64,000 nucleotides of DNA from NCBI RefSeq assembly GCF_000013405.1, contig NC_007759.1, forward strand, positions 1,303,001 through 1,367,000. The letters are read 5' to 3'. The stretch comes from Syntrophus aciditrophicus SB. GTDB lineage: Bacteria > Desulfobacterota > Syntrophia > Syntrophales > Syntrophaceae. The notes under the pieces were generated by a model that made no database searches, was not told where the DNA came from, and saw only the letters and a list, made by a program, of their open reading frames with translations. Made by a program: the position numbers and the translations under genes. Positions 27,088 to 35,364 of this stretch are shown piece after piece (positions within the stretch are counted from its first letter, which is position 1; each line of letters begins with the position of its first letter).

Positions 27088-28515
27088 ATGAAGATGACGA
27101 TGAATAACTGGAAAAGGGGAACGGTTCCCATTGCCCTGGCATTTTTCCTTTCCATGGGGATGGCCGGCTGCGCGGCGCGAAAAGGAGTGGATGAAGCTTA
27201 CAGGCTGCCACCGCCGGCAGCAAAAGTGGAGCCGGCTCCGAAGACCGTCCCTTCGCCGGCTCCGAAAACCGTTCCGCCTCCCTCTGTAAAACCAGCTCCG
27301 ACGCCCGCACCGCCCCCCACACCGCCTCCCGCTCCGAAACTGGAACCTCCGGAGCCTTATGAACCGACTCCGCTGACCTCGTCGCTGACGCCCATCAAAC
27401 CTCAGGAAGTGCCCCAGCTGCTGGATGATCTCGATACGGAATCCCTGCTGGCGGCTATCGAAAAAAGCCTGCTGTTCTACAGCCGAGTTCCGGCGGACAG
27501 CCGCTACCCTCTGGGAGAATCAACCTGCACCGCCGGGGAATTGAAGGCAACCCTGCTGGCCTTGCGGGAAATCCTTCAGACCTGCGGGTCCGATGAATGC
27601 AGAAGAACGAAAATCGCCGGGAACTTCGATTTTTATAAAGCCGCCGGTCAGGATCAGAAAGGAACCGTCCTGTTTACCGGATATTTTGAACCGGTGATGA
27701 AGGGTTCGCTGGAAAAAACGGATTTCTATTCTTTTCCTCTGTATGGCCCTCCGGAAGAAACCGTCGTGATCAATCTGGGTAAGTTCAATTCGAAATATGA
27801 AGGAGAAACCCTGACCGGGCGGGTTCTTAACGGCGAAGTCGTTCCCCATTACAGCCGTGAGGAGATCGACGGGAAAGGAATTCTTCAGGGACGGAATCTT
27901 GAAATCGCCTGGGCAGCGGACCCTGTGGAGCTGTTTTTTCTTCATATTCAGGGATCAGGCATCATGGAACTGCCTGACGGCCGTAGAATCCGCGTCGGCT
28001 ACGCCAGATCCAACGGGCGCCCTTTCCGCGGTCTGGCGAAGGTGCTTCTGGATCGGGGAAAGATTACGGAACGGGAGATGTCTCATGAAGGCGTCAAAAA
28101 CTGGCTTCTGGACAATCCGGAGGAACGGGACGAAATGATGTACCGGAACCCGAGTTATGTCTTTTTCCGGATCATGGATGGTGAAAATGTCGGTTCCCAC
28201 AATGTGCCCCTGACTGCGGGGCGGTCCATCGCCACGGACGCAAAATTTTTCCCCAGGGGAGCGCCGGCCCTGATTCGACTGCGGAAGCCTGTTTTTCCTG
28301 AAGAGGGCGGCGGGTTGGAGTGGGTCCCCTTCTCCCGCTTAGTTCTCAATCAGGACGCGGGCGGAGCGATCAAGGGGACGGGGCGGGTTGACATTTACTG
28401 CGGCACGGGAAGAGAAGCGGAACGGGTTGCCGGAAGCCTCAAGGAACCGGGGGAACTGTATTTTCTGCTGAAGAAAAACAGTGTGACCGGCAAGGTGGCG
28501 TCCACGGTCTTTTGA
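27088..28515 (+). CDS. mltA: Membrane-bound lytic murein transglycosylase A
   Basis: 475 residues. Lipobox MAGC follows a signal peptide. An unusually Pro/Ala/Lys-rich linker covers about residues 35-95 (repeated APKTVP and PPAP units) and probably spans the periplasm. The MltA domain (about 170-370; FTGYFEPVMKGS, IAWAADPVELFFLHIQGSG) and a C-terminal 3D barrel (VLNQDAGGAIKGTGRVDIYCG) with the catalytic Asp follow. It cleaves glycan strands to 1,6-anhydro ends. Ribosome site GGAAG. Family assignment is firm. Confidence 0.92.
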   Translation: MKMTMNNWKRGTVPIALAFFLSMGMAGCAARKGVDEAYRLPPPAAKVEPAPKTVPSPAPKTVPPPSVKPAPTPAPPPTPPPAPKLEPPEPYEPTPLTSSLTPIKPQEVPQLLDDLDTESLLAAIEKSLLFYSRVPADSRYPLGESTCTAGELKATLLALREILQTCGSDECRRTKIAGNFDFYKAAGQDQKGTVLFTGYFEPVMKGSLEKTDFYSFPLYGPPEETVVINLGKFNSKYEGETLTGRVLNGEVVPHYSREEIDGKGILQGRNLEIAWAADPVELFFLHIQGSGIMELPDGRRIRVGYARSNGRPFRGLAKVLLDRGKITEREMSHEGVKNWLLDNPEERDEMMYRNPSYVFFRIMDGENVGSHNVPLTAGRSIATDAKFFPRGAPALIRLRKPVFPEEGGGLEWVPFSRLVLNQDAGGAIKGTGRVDIYCGTGREAERVAGSLKEPGELYFLLKKNSVTGKVASTVF

Positions 28516-28774
28516 ACCTTACGGGAGTGTGAGATCCATGCATTGTGCGGTTTTTCATATTGCCACCCCGGCAAACCCCTATTTTTAATTGATAAGGGGC
28601 ATGTTTTATGTTAAAAATCAACAACAATCAGCATTGAGCCTGTTCCCGGAAACGGAACGGTCTGCTGTAAAGGGTTCAGCGTATCCGGGTGTCGCTTGAA
28701 CTTTTCTGGGCGGCAGATATTCGGCATTTCACTCTAACCATTTCATTACAAAATATCGAAGGGGGATTTGAAGG

Positions 28775-29047
28775 ATGACGAAGGCGGAATTGATTTCGGT
28801 AATAGCAGAAGAAGCAGGCATTACAAAGGCCTCAGCGTCGAAAGCTCTGGAAAGTTATGTAAATACGGTAGCGAAGGAACTGAACAAAACTGGGAAACTG
28901 GGGCTGGTCGGCTTCGGAACTTTTTCCGTCGTCATGAGGGAAGCCCGCGAGGGTAGAAATCCTCAAACGGGCGATATCATCAAGATTCCGGCCAAGAAAG
29001 TCGTCAAATTCAAACCGGGAAAGGAATTGTCGGAAAAAATCAAATAA
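28775..29047 (+). CDS. hup: HU-family DNA-binding protein
   Basis: 90 residues, exactly the HU length. N-terminal helices (TKAELISVIAEEAG) then the beta-arm (EGRNPQTGDIIKIPAKKVVKF), a canonical HU signature. It is a nucleoid protein that binds and bends DNA. ATG preceded by GAAGGGGGA at somewhat long spacing. A strong terminator follows 28 bases after the stop, so it is probably its own transcription unit. Confidence 0.95.
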   Translation: MTKAELISVIAEEAGITKASASKALESYVNTVAKELNKTGKLGLVGFGTFSVVMREAREGRNPQTGDIIKIPAKKVVKFKPGKELSEKIK

Positions 29048-29074
29048 ATTTTCTGTTGCGTTTTTCGAGTCTGG

Positions 29075-29110
29075 AGAAAGCCCCCGGAAGAATAATTTCG
29101 GGGGCTTTCT
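29075..29110 (+). terminator. Rho-independent terminator after HU gene
   Basis: A 12-bp perfect stem (agaaagcccccg / cgggggctttct) with a 12-base loop, 28 bases after the HU stop. The 3' side carries ttt within the stem. It separates hup from trpS. Confidence 0.75.
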
Positions 29111-29164
29111 TGCGTTTACCGGTTATCTTTGATAAAGGACGGAAAAATTTTTCAGGGGGGCATC

Positions 29165-30154
29165 TTGACAGCGAAACGAATTTTAAGCGGAATGAGGCCC
29201 ACGGGGAAACTCCACCTGGGCAACCTGCACGGTGCGTTGAAAAACTGGGTTGACCTTCAGAATCAAGGTACGTATGAGTGCTTCTACTTCGTAGCAGACT
29301 GGCACGCCTTGACAAGTGACTACAGCAGCACGGATTCGATCCGGGAGAACATCATCGACATGGTGATCGACTGGCTGAGCGTCGGGCTTGACCCGCGGAA
29401 AAGCACCCTGTTCGTCCAGTCGAAAATCAGGGAACACGCGGAGCTTTTCCTCCTGCTGTCCATGATCACCCCGCTGGCCTGGCTGGAACGGAACCCGACC
29501 TATAAGGAGATGAAAGAGGAGCTGACCAACCGGGATCTGTCGACTTTCGGTTTCCTGGGCTACCCCGTGCTTCAGGCGGCGGACATCATCATGTACAAGG
29601 CCCATGGCGTGCCCGTGGGGGTGGATCAGTTGCCCCATGTGGAGCTGACGCGGGAAATCACCCGGCGCTTCAATTTTCTCTACCGGGAAATCTTTCCCAT
29701 TCCCGAGCCCCTGCTGACCAATGTCCCCAAACTCCTGGGCATCGACGGCAGGAAAATGAGCAAATCCTACGACAACTCCATCTTCATCAGCGATCGCGGC
29801 GATGCCCTGAACAGGAAGATCATGGCGATGTTCACCGATCCGCAGCGCATGCGAAAGACCGATCCGGGGCGGCCTGAGCTTTGCAATGTCTTCAGCTTTC
29901 ACGGGCTTTACTCTGAAGAAGCCGCCGTCGGGGAAATCGAAGTGGAGTGCCGCAGGGCGGGAATCGGCTGCATTGAATGCAAGAAGCGCCTGGCGGCCCG
30001 TATCGCCGGGGAGCTGAAAACCGTTCATGAACGGCAGGACTACTATCGCAGTCATATGGATGAGGTTCGGGGAATCATCGATGACGGCAATGCCCGCGCC
30101 CTGAAAATCGCCCGCGCGACCATGGAAGAAGTCCGGGAAGCGGTAAAAATCTGA
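29165..30154 (+). CDS. trpS: Tryptophanyl-tRNA synthetase
   Basis: 329 residues from TTG 29165, chosen because GGGGGG lies 4 bases upstream and the product begins just before RILSGMRPTGKLHLGNLHG. An earlier in-frame TTG at 29129 has no ribosome site. Class I signatures are visible: PTGKLHLGNLHG (HIGH region, about 10-21) and GRKMSKSYD (KMSKS). It charges tRNA-Trp. The start codon type is unusual but well supported. Confidence 0.93.
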   Translation: MTAKRILSGMRPTGKLHLGNLHGALKNWVDLQNQGTYECFYFVADWHALTSDYSSTDSIRENIIDMVIDWLSVGLDPRKSTLFVQSKIREHAELFLLLSMITPLAWLERNPTYKEMKEELTNRDLSTFGFLGYPVLQAADIIMYKAHGVPVGVDQLPHVELTREITRRFNFLYREIFPIPEPLLTNVPKLLGIDGRKMSKSYDNSIFISDRGDALNRKIMAMFTDPQRMRKTDPGRPELCNVFSFHGLYSEEAAVGEIEVECRRAGIGCIECKKRLAARIAGELKTVHERQDYYRSHMDEVRGIIDDGNARALKIARATMEEVREAVKI

Positions 30155-30299
30155 TTTCAATCCCGGCTCTGCGATGAGTGAAAGGCAGCGGAATCGATGC
30201 AGGCGGACGCAAGGCGATCTTGTGGAACCGGCGTCGGGCAGAAAGCGAAGAACGCGCTTGAATCTGGAATCGGAATGAAAGGAAGGGCAGGACATCATC

Positions 30300-31055
30300 A
30301 TGGAAGAGCGGCTGCAGAAAATTCTCGCCCGATCGGGGGTGGCGTCCCGGCGTAAAGCGGAAGAGATGATCCGCGAAGGGCGGGTTAGCGTCAATTCGGA
30401 AATCGTCCGGGAGCTGGGCTCAAAGGCCGACATCGAGCGGGACGAGATCCGTGTGGACGGCAAGCTGATCTGCGCGGAAGAAACGAAGGTCTATGTAATG
30501 CTGAACAAGCCTCGAGGGTATGTGACGGCGCTCAGCGATCCGCAGAAACGGCCCCTGGTGATTCACCTCCTGCCGGAGTTGGGAGTCCGGCTTTTTCCCG
30601 TCGGCAGGCTGGATTACGATTCCGAAGGTCTGCTCCTGCTGACTAATGACGGCGGCTTCGCCCAGCGCGTCCAGCATCCCCGCTATCGTATTTCCAAGAC
30701 CTATCGGGTCAAGATCTCCGGCAGACTGAATGCCGCGGAATTCAACCGCCTGCAGAAGGGGCTGGAGCTGGAAGACGGGAAGTTTGCTCCCGATGAGGTG
30801 GCGCTCGAAGAGATCAATCCAAAGAGCAGCTGGTTGACCATGAAGATCAGTGAAGGGCGCAACCGGGTTATCCGCCGGGCCTTCGAGCAACTGGGGCACG
30901 AGGTCCTGAGGCTGATCCGGACGGCTGTTGCGGATCTGCATCTGGGCAATCTTCGGGAAGGAGATTACCGGCTTCTCAAGGGCTGGGAGGTTCAGCAGCT
31001 TCTGACGCCGCGAAAGAGGAGCGGATCGAAGATTCTGCCGGAAAAGGAAAAATAA
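30300..31055 (+). CDS. rluB: rRNA pseudouridine synthase (RluB/RsuA family)
   Basis: 251 residues. An N-terminal S4 RNA-binding domain (1-60; LARSGVASRRKAEEMIREG) is followed by the pseudouridine synthase domain with catalytic Asp105 in GRLDYDSEGLLLLTNDG and the C-terminal EGRNRVIRRAFEQLGHEVLRL. RluB modifies 23S rRNA; RsuA or RluE cannot be excluded from sequence alone. It is followed 2 bases later by the DUF4139 gene, suggesting one transcript. Confidence 0.92.
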   Translation: MEERLQKILARSGVASRRKAEEMIREGRVSVNSEIVRELGSKADIERDEIRVDGKLICAEETKVYVMLNKPRGYVTALSDPQKRPLVIHLLPELGVRLFPVGRLDYDSEGLLLLTNDGGFAQRVQHPRYRISKTYRVKISGRLNAAEFNRLQKGLELEDGKFAPDEVALEEINPKSSWLTMKISEGRNRVIRRAFEQLGHEVLRLIRTAVADLHLGNLREGDYRLLKGWEVQQLLTPRKRSGSKILPEKEK

Positions 31056-31057
31056 GA

Positions 31058-32590
31058 ATGAGGACAATTCTCTGCTTCAGGATATGGCCGGCGGCAATGG
31101 TTCTGATCTGTCTGATTGTCCTGTGCGGCAGGGCGGAGGCGACGCCGGTGGCAGCGACCCTTTCCCCGGAATCGGCCCAGGTGACGGAAGTTTCCCGTCT
31201 GTCGGTTCGAATGGAGGGCGGGGGAGAGGGCAGGGCGGTGTTGATTCTACCCGGCCCGGCTAAGCCCGAATCACTGAAAATCTTTCCGGTGGAAGATCCG
31301 GCACTGAAGATTTCCTCTCTTTCCTGGCGGGCCTTGACGGACAAAGGATCCGCAGTCAACGACGCAAAGCGGAAGCAGCACCGGAGCCTGACGGCGGAAC
31401 GAAATCGGCTGGCGGCGGAGATCAAGGGCCTGGAGGCGCGGATCGCCTTCTGGCAGTCCCAGACAAAAGCGAAAACCAGATCGTTGAACGATGCCGTCAA
31501 TCTTTCTGCAGTGATTTCCCGGAATACGAAAAAAGCCTGGCAGGAAAAGATGACCCTGGAGGAGGAACGCGAAGAACTGGATCAGCGCATCGCGACTCTT
31601 CAGGCTGAGATGAAGAATCCCCGTGAAGCGGCAAAGGCGGACTGGGAAGTCAGCCTGTCTCTGTTGGGTTTGAAGCCGGAGAGCCGATCGATTATCTTGA
31701 GATATTCCTATACCCTGTCCGACTGCGGCTGGAAGCCGCTCTATCGCCTTGAAGCCAATCCAGGGCAGGAACGCGTCTCCTTTTCCTGGGAAGCCGAGGT
31801 CTGGCAGAACTCCCCTCATGACTGGGCCGGCGTGGAGCTATCCCTGGCGACCCACCCGGAAGGGACTCCGACCGTTCCGGACAAAGCACCGGAGTGGCGA
31901 ATCGGCGTGGAGAAAACAGGGGCTCGTCAGGCTTCAAAGAAAACGGAAAAAACAGAAGCGGCAGGGACGCCGATGCGGAATCCCGTTGCCCCGTTTTTCC
32001 GTTTCCTGGGGACACGAAGCGTCCCGGCAGGCCAAAAGGTGGTTCTTCCCGTGGAAAGCGCGAACTGGCCGGCTGTCTTTACCCGTATCCTGAAACCATT
32101 TTCCGGCCGGAATGCGGAGATGCGGGCAGTGATCACCCTGCCGTCACCCGTGACGATTCCGGAAAATCCGGCTTTGTTTCTGAGGGACGGCGTATTGCTG
32201 GGCCGTCGGGAATTCGGTTTTTCCGGACGGGAGAAAAGTCTGCTTTTCGGGAGCTGTCCGGATGTTCAGGCGGAGATCAACATGCTGTCGGAGCCGGGAA
32301 ACGCGCCTGCATTCGATGCAAATAAACAGGTGTGGGATTGGCGCTGGCAGACGGTCGTAAAAAATGAAGGCGGCAAGCTGCTGAAAGTCCGGGTCGAAGA
32401 GCCCGTCCCTCAAATCCGGGACCGCCGGATCACGTTCGCAATGACGGGAGAACCAGGTTATCCGGAAGAAAAAGCGGAGATGGGAGTGCGGGAACTGGAG
32501 CTGCCGCCGGGCACCGGCCGGACGCTGGAAACCTTTCTCCACATCGCAGCGCCACGGGACTTGAATGTGGAGATGAGCTGGACCCCCTGA
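31058..32590 (+). CDS. DUF4139 (mucoidy-inhibitor-like) envelope protein
   Basis: 510 residues. A signal peptide (about 1-28, ending RAEA), a DUF4140-like strand domain, a coiled coil (about 105-190) and the DUF4139 domain (about 205-510) with RYSYTLSDCGWKPLYRLEA and EVWQNSPHDWAGVELSLAT. Members are exported proteins of unknown biochemical role; the name derives from MuiA. Co-transcribed with rluB. It ends 9 bases from the convergent GH57-GT5 gene. Confidence 0.8.
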   Translation: MRTILCFRIWPAAMVLICLIVLCGRAEATPVAATLSPESAQVTEVSRLSVRMEGGGEGRAVLILPGPAKPESLKIFPVEDPALKISSLSWRALTDKGSAVNDAKRKQHRSLTAERNRLAAEIKGLEARIAFWQSQTKAKTRSLNDAVNLSAVISRNTKKAWQEKMTLEEEREELDQRIATLQAEMKNPREAAKADWEVSLSLLGLKPESRSIILRYSYTLSDCGWKPLYRLEANPGQERVSFSWEAEVWQNSPHDWAGVELSLATHPEGTPTVPDKAPEWRIGVEKTGARQASKKTEKTEAAGTPMRNPVAPFFRFLGTRSVPAGQKVVLPVESANWPAVFTRILKPFSGRNAEMRAVITLPSPVTIPENPALFLRDGVLLGRREFGFSGREKSLLFGSCPDVQAEINMLSEPGNAPAFDANKQVWDWRWQTVVKNEGGKLLKVRVEEPVPQIRDRRITFAMTGEPGYPEEKAEMGVRELELPPGTGRTLETFLHIAAPRDLNVEMSWTP

Positions 32591-32598
32591 GCGGCTTC

Positions 32599-35304
32599 CT
32601 ATCCCAGAGGTTTTCCTCCGTTTAGCTTTTCATAAATCCGGATATACTGGGCAATCATCGTCTGAAGGTCGTATTTTTCACGGCATTGCCTCATAATCCT
32701 CCGGATCTGGGCCTCACGCACCGCCGGGGGTTTCCGGTGAAATTTAATGCTTTTTTCCAGTCCGTACCACAATCCACCCGGATCATAATCCCGAAAAAGA
32801 AAGCCGTTGCCCACATCCTGGGGCGCGCCGTCCATTTTTAAGCGCAATTCGGTGATCTTGTCATGATAGCCGCCCGTATCCCGGTTCGTGGCTGTCGCGC
32901 CGAAAAGATTTCCCACCTGATCGATCTGTCCGCAGGGCTCGTAAAGGGATGCGCCGAAGACGTCGTTTGCCGCGGCAAAACCGAGCATAGACAGAGCTTC
33001 ATCAAAGCGGTGGTATGCGATTTTACCCTCGGAGCCATAGGCGATCCGGCCGAAAATCTCAACATGGGTGCGGTCGCTGCCAATTCCGTCCCCCACAATG
33101 GCGATCTGGGCGTCGGGATAGGCCGTCACGAATTTCTGAGCGATTGCCTCCAGAAGTTCGATGCCCTTCTGAACAGGATCCAGACGGGAAGGCCAGTAGA
33201 AGAGAATGGCGTCGGGGTTGACGTTCAGTCCGGTGCGCTGTTGAAAAGCCACCAGGTTTTCCCGCTTTGCCTGCAGAATGGGATCGTCCAGCCCGTATTT
33301 TCTGATTAGAAAAGGACAGTTTTCGGGGTACATGGAGGAGGCCGGGGCATTGATGATCGCCCGGGCTGCGTCATTGAAATACTTCGCTTTGACTTCATTC
33401 CTGACGCTGAGCGGGACAAGCGGGCGATCGAGAAAATAGTCTTCCACCACCTCGCGGAGAAATTGTTTTCCCACGAAATTGATTATCGTGGCATTTTTGA
33501 TCGCCGTTGCCTGGCAGTCAATGCATGGCTGGCCGTAAGCCTCCGAGTAGTAGAGATAATCGGAAATGCCGCTCAGATTGATTCCCGACAAAAGGTCCAG
33601 GGGCAGGTTTTCCGTGAAGACATTGTGCACCGTATGCAGAACGGGCACATCCGTCAATTTCGCATAGGCGGTGATCGCGCCGCCGGCCATCCAGTCATGG
33701 CTGTGGATGATCAGGCGGCCTTCGTGCTTTGAACGGACGATCTTAAGGATATTGTTGACGATTTCCCGCTGAAATTCGGCGGCGGTCCGCAGGGGATCCC
33801 CGGAATAAGCGCTGAGATTGTCGGCAAAAATGGCGGAACTGACCAGATGAATGTTCTCCGGATCGATTTTGTAGCGGATTTCCCGCCACTGACTCTCTGT
33901 CATCTGGGATTCCATCTGAAACCGCTTCTTCAGATTCAGGGTGGCCAGATGAACATCGATTCCTCTCTCCAGAAGTCCCTCGCACAGCGCGGAAACTACC
34001 TCGCCCTGGCCGCCGCTTTTTCCGGAGATGTATTTGGCCAGCATCCCCATGTCGAACGGCAGCCTCCCGGTTTCCGGGGTAATCAGAAGAATCGGCGTCT
34101 TTTCCGTTCGCTTCAGAATCTCGAAACGCTTGATGAACATCTCCAGATAGTCGATTTTTCGCGTCAGAATCTGAGTGGCGCGGATGGTCGATCGTTCATA
34201 GGGATTTTCGTAGCGGCAAAGGACATGTTCATCCATGCTCCGGTCTTTAAGGTAATAAATGTGGTCCGAAGCGGTCAGATTGCGCCAGCGGGTCAGCAGT
34301 TCTCCTCCTGCCCGGCGGGCCACGCCTTCCATGCCTTCCATATCCTTGAAAAGCTCAAACTGCGCCGCGCTTTCCAGCCAGCCGAAGGTATTTCTGATGA
34401 CATCCAGCCAGGAAGAGGTGGACAGACCGGAGATATCCAGGGAAGGAAGAGGCGCATCCTTGAAGCGGGTGGCGACGCTCGTCGGTGTTTCGACGAGGAG
34501 ATCCGGATATTGTTCCAGGGCGGCGGGCAATCCCCTCCAGAAGTCGAAAATGCCTTTTTCCTCGCGGATATGGCCGCCGATGTGCTCCAGATCGTAGCCG
34601 AGCAGAATCACCTCGCCGTCACCGCGCGCTATGGAGGCGGCATATTCTTCCGGAGTCAGGGGGTGACTGGAAAAACGGAAGGCCACATCGTTGCTGAGCG
34701 CGATATTACGGGGGATAACGACCAGATGGGTGCCCCGGGCGCGAAATACCGAATTGGGAGAAATTGATCCGGTGCCAGCGCCCATGTGTGAATTTTCTCT
34801 CGGTTCGCACAGAATGGAGACATAACCCATGTCGGCAACGATGTCGGCAATTGAATTGTTATAGATCAGCTCCGTATTTCGAAACGAAAGCGGAAATATG
34901 CCGAAGAGTTTTCTTATGGCTTCCCGGTGAAGAGAGACCTGATCCCGAAATTCCTGCTTGTGTGGATCGTTGAAGAGGGAGGCCAGGGAGTGATAATAGG
35001 TTTCACAGAGGAATTCGACCTGCTGACTTTCTTTTCCCGCGTCGAGAAGAGACCGCAGGGCCTGAATCAGGCTCGGATGATAAGTCTGGGCCTGTTCCAG
35101 AAAGGTCCCCGACATGCTCAGGGTAATCCGGAAACCGGGGTGATTCCGGATGAGATCGGTAAACATGCCGATTGCGGGGATATAAGAGCGTTCGGAGGCT
35201 TTAAGAAAAATTTCCCTGTTTTCTTCATCCCAGAGGAATTTATCCCTGTCGGGATGAAGACGCAGGGGCTGGTGCAGTTGAAAATAGAAAATCACAGATG
35301 ACAT
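32599..35304 (-). CDS. GH57 glycosidase-glycogen synthase (GT5) fusion
   Basis: 901 residues. The N-terminal half (about 1-405) is a GH57 glycoside hydrolase: start MSSVIFYFQLHQPLRLH, SFRNTELIYNN (probable nucleophile Glu) and YDLEHIGG. The C-terminal half (about 410-900) is a GT5 glycogen/starch synthase: the ADP-glucose loop usually KTGGL reads KSGGQGEV (about 435), HDWMAGGAITAY, RLDPVQKGIELL and YEPCGQIDQ, then DTGGYHD. Both activities would act on alpha-glucans, either synthesis plus branching or trimming. ATG has a poor ribosome site. It is convergent with the DUF4139 gene. Confidence 0.88.
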   Translation of the reverse strand: MSSVIFYFQLHQPLRLHPDRDKFLWDEENREIFLKASERSYIPAIGMFTDLIRNHPGFRITLSMSGTFLEQAQTYHPSLIQALRSLLDAGKESQQVEFLCETYYHSLASLFNDPHKQEFRDQVSLHREAIRKLFGIFPLSFRNTELIYNNSIADIVADMGYVSILCEPRENSHMGAGTGSISPNSVFRARGTHLVVIPRNIALSNDVAFRFSSHPLTPEEYAASIARGDGEVILLGYDLEHIGGHIREEKGIFDFWRGLPAALEQYPDLLVETPTSVATRFKDAPLPSLDISGLSTSSWLDVIRNTFGWLESAAQFELFKDMEGMEGVARRAGGELLTRWRNLTASDHIYYLKDRSMDEHVLCRYENPYERSTIRATQILTRKIDYLEMFIKRFEILKRTEKTPILLITPETGRLPFDMGMLAKYISGKSGGQGEVVSALCEGLLERGIDVHLATLNLKKRFQMESQMTESQWREIRYKIDPENIHLVSSAIFADNLSAYSGDPLRTAAEFQREIVNNILKIVRSKHEGRLIIHSHDWMAGGAITAYAKLTDVPVLHTVHNVFTENLPLDLLSGINLSGISDYLYYSEAYGQPCIDCQATAIKNATIINFVGKQFLREVVEDYFLDRPLVPLSVRNEVKAKYFNDAARAIINAPASSMYPENCPFLIRKYGLDDPILQAKRENLVAFQQRTGLNVNPDAILFYWPSRLDPVQKGIELLEAIAQKFVTAYPDAQIAIVGDGIGSDRTHVEIFGRIAYGSEGKIAYHRFDEALSMLGFAAANDVFGASLYEPCGQIDQVGNLFGATATNRDTGGYHDKITELRLKMDGAPQDVGNGFLFRDYDPGGLWYGLEKSIKFHRKPPAVREAQIRRIMRQCREKYDLQTMIAQYIRIYEKLNGGKPLG

Positions 35305-35364
35305 GGCTCTCCATGGAGTGGATCCGCCGGACCCTCGAGAAAAAAAATTTTTGTTTGGTGACGA

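Noticed and set aside
29183-30463. 426-codon open frame on the minus strand
   Set aside because: Antisense to trpS and the start of rluB, with no domain and no ribosome site.
32599-35304. Possible frameshift joining two separate genes
   Set aside because: The frame is continuous over both domains with a plausible linker near residue 405, and both halves keep their key motifs, so a real fusion is more likely.
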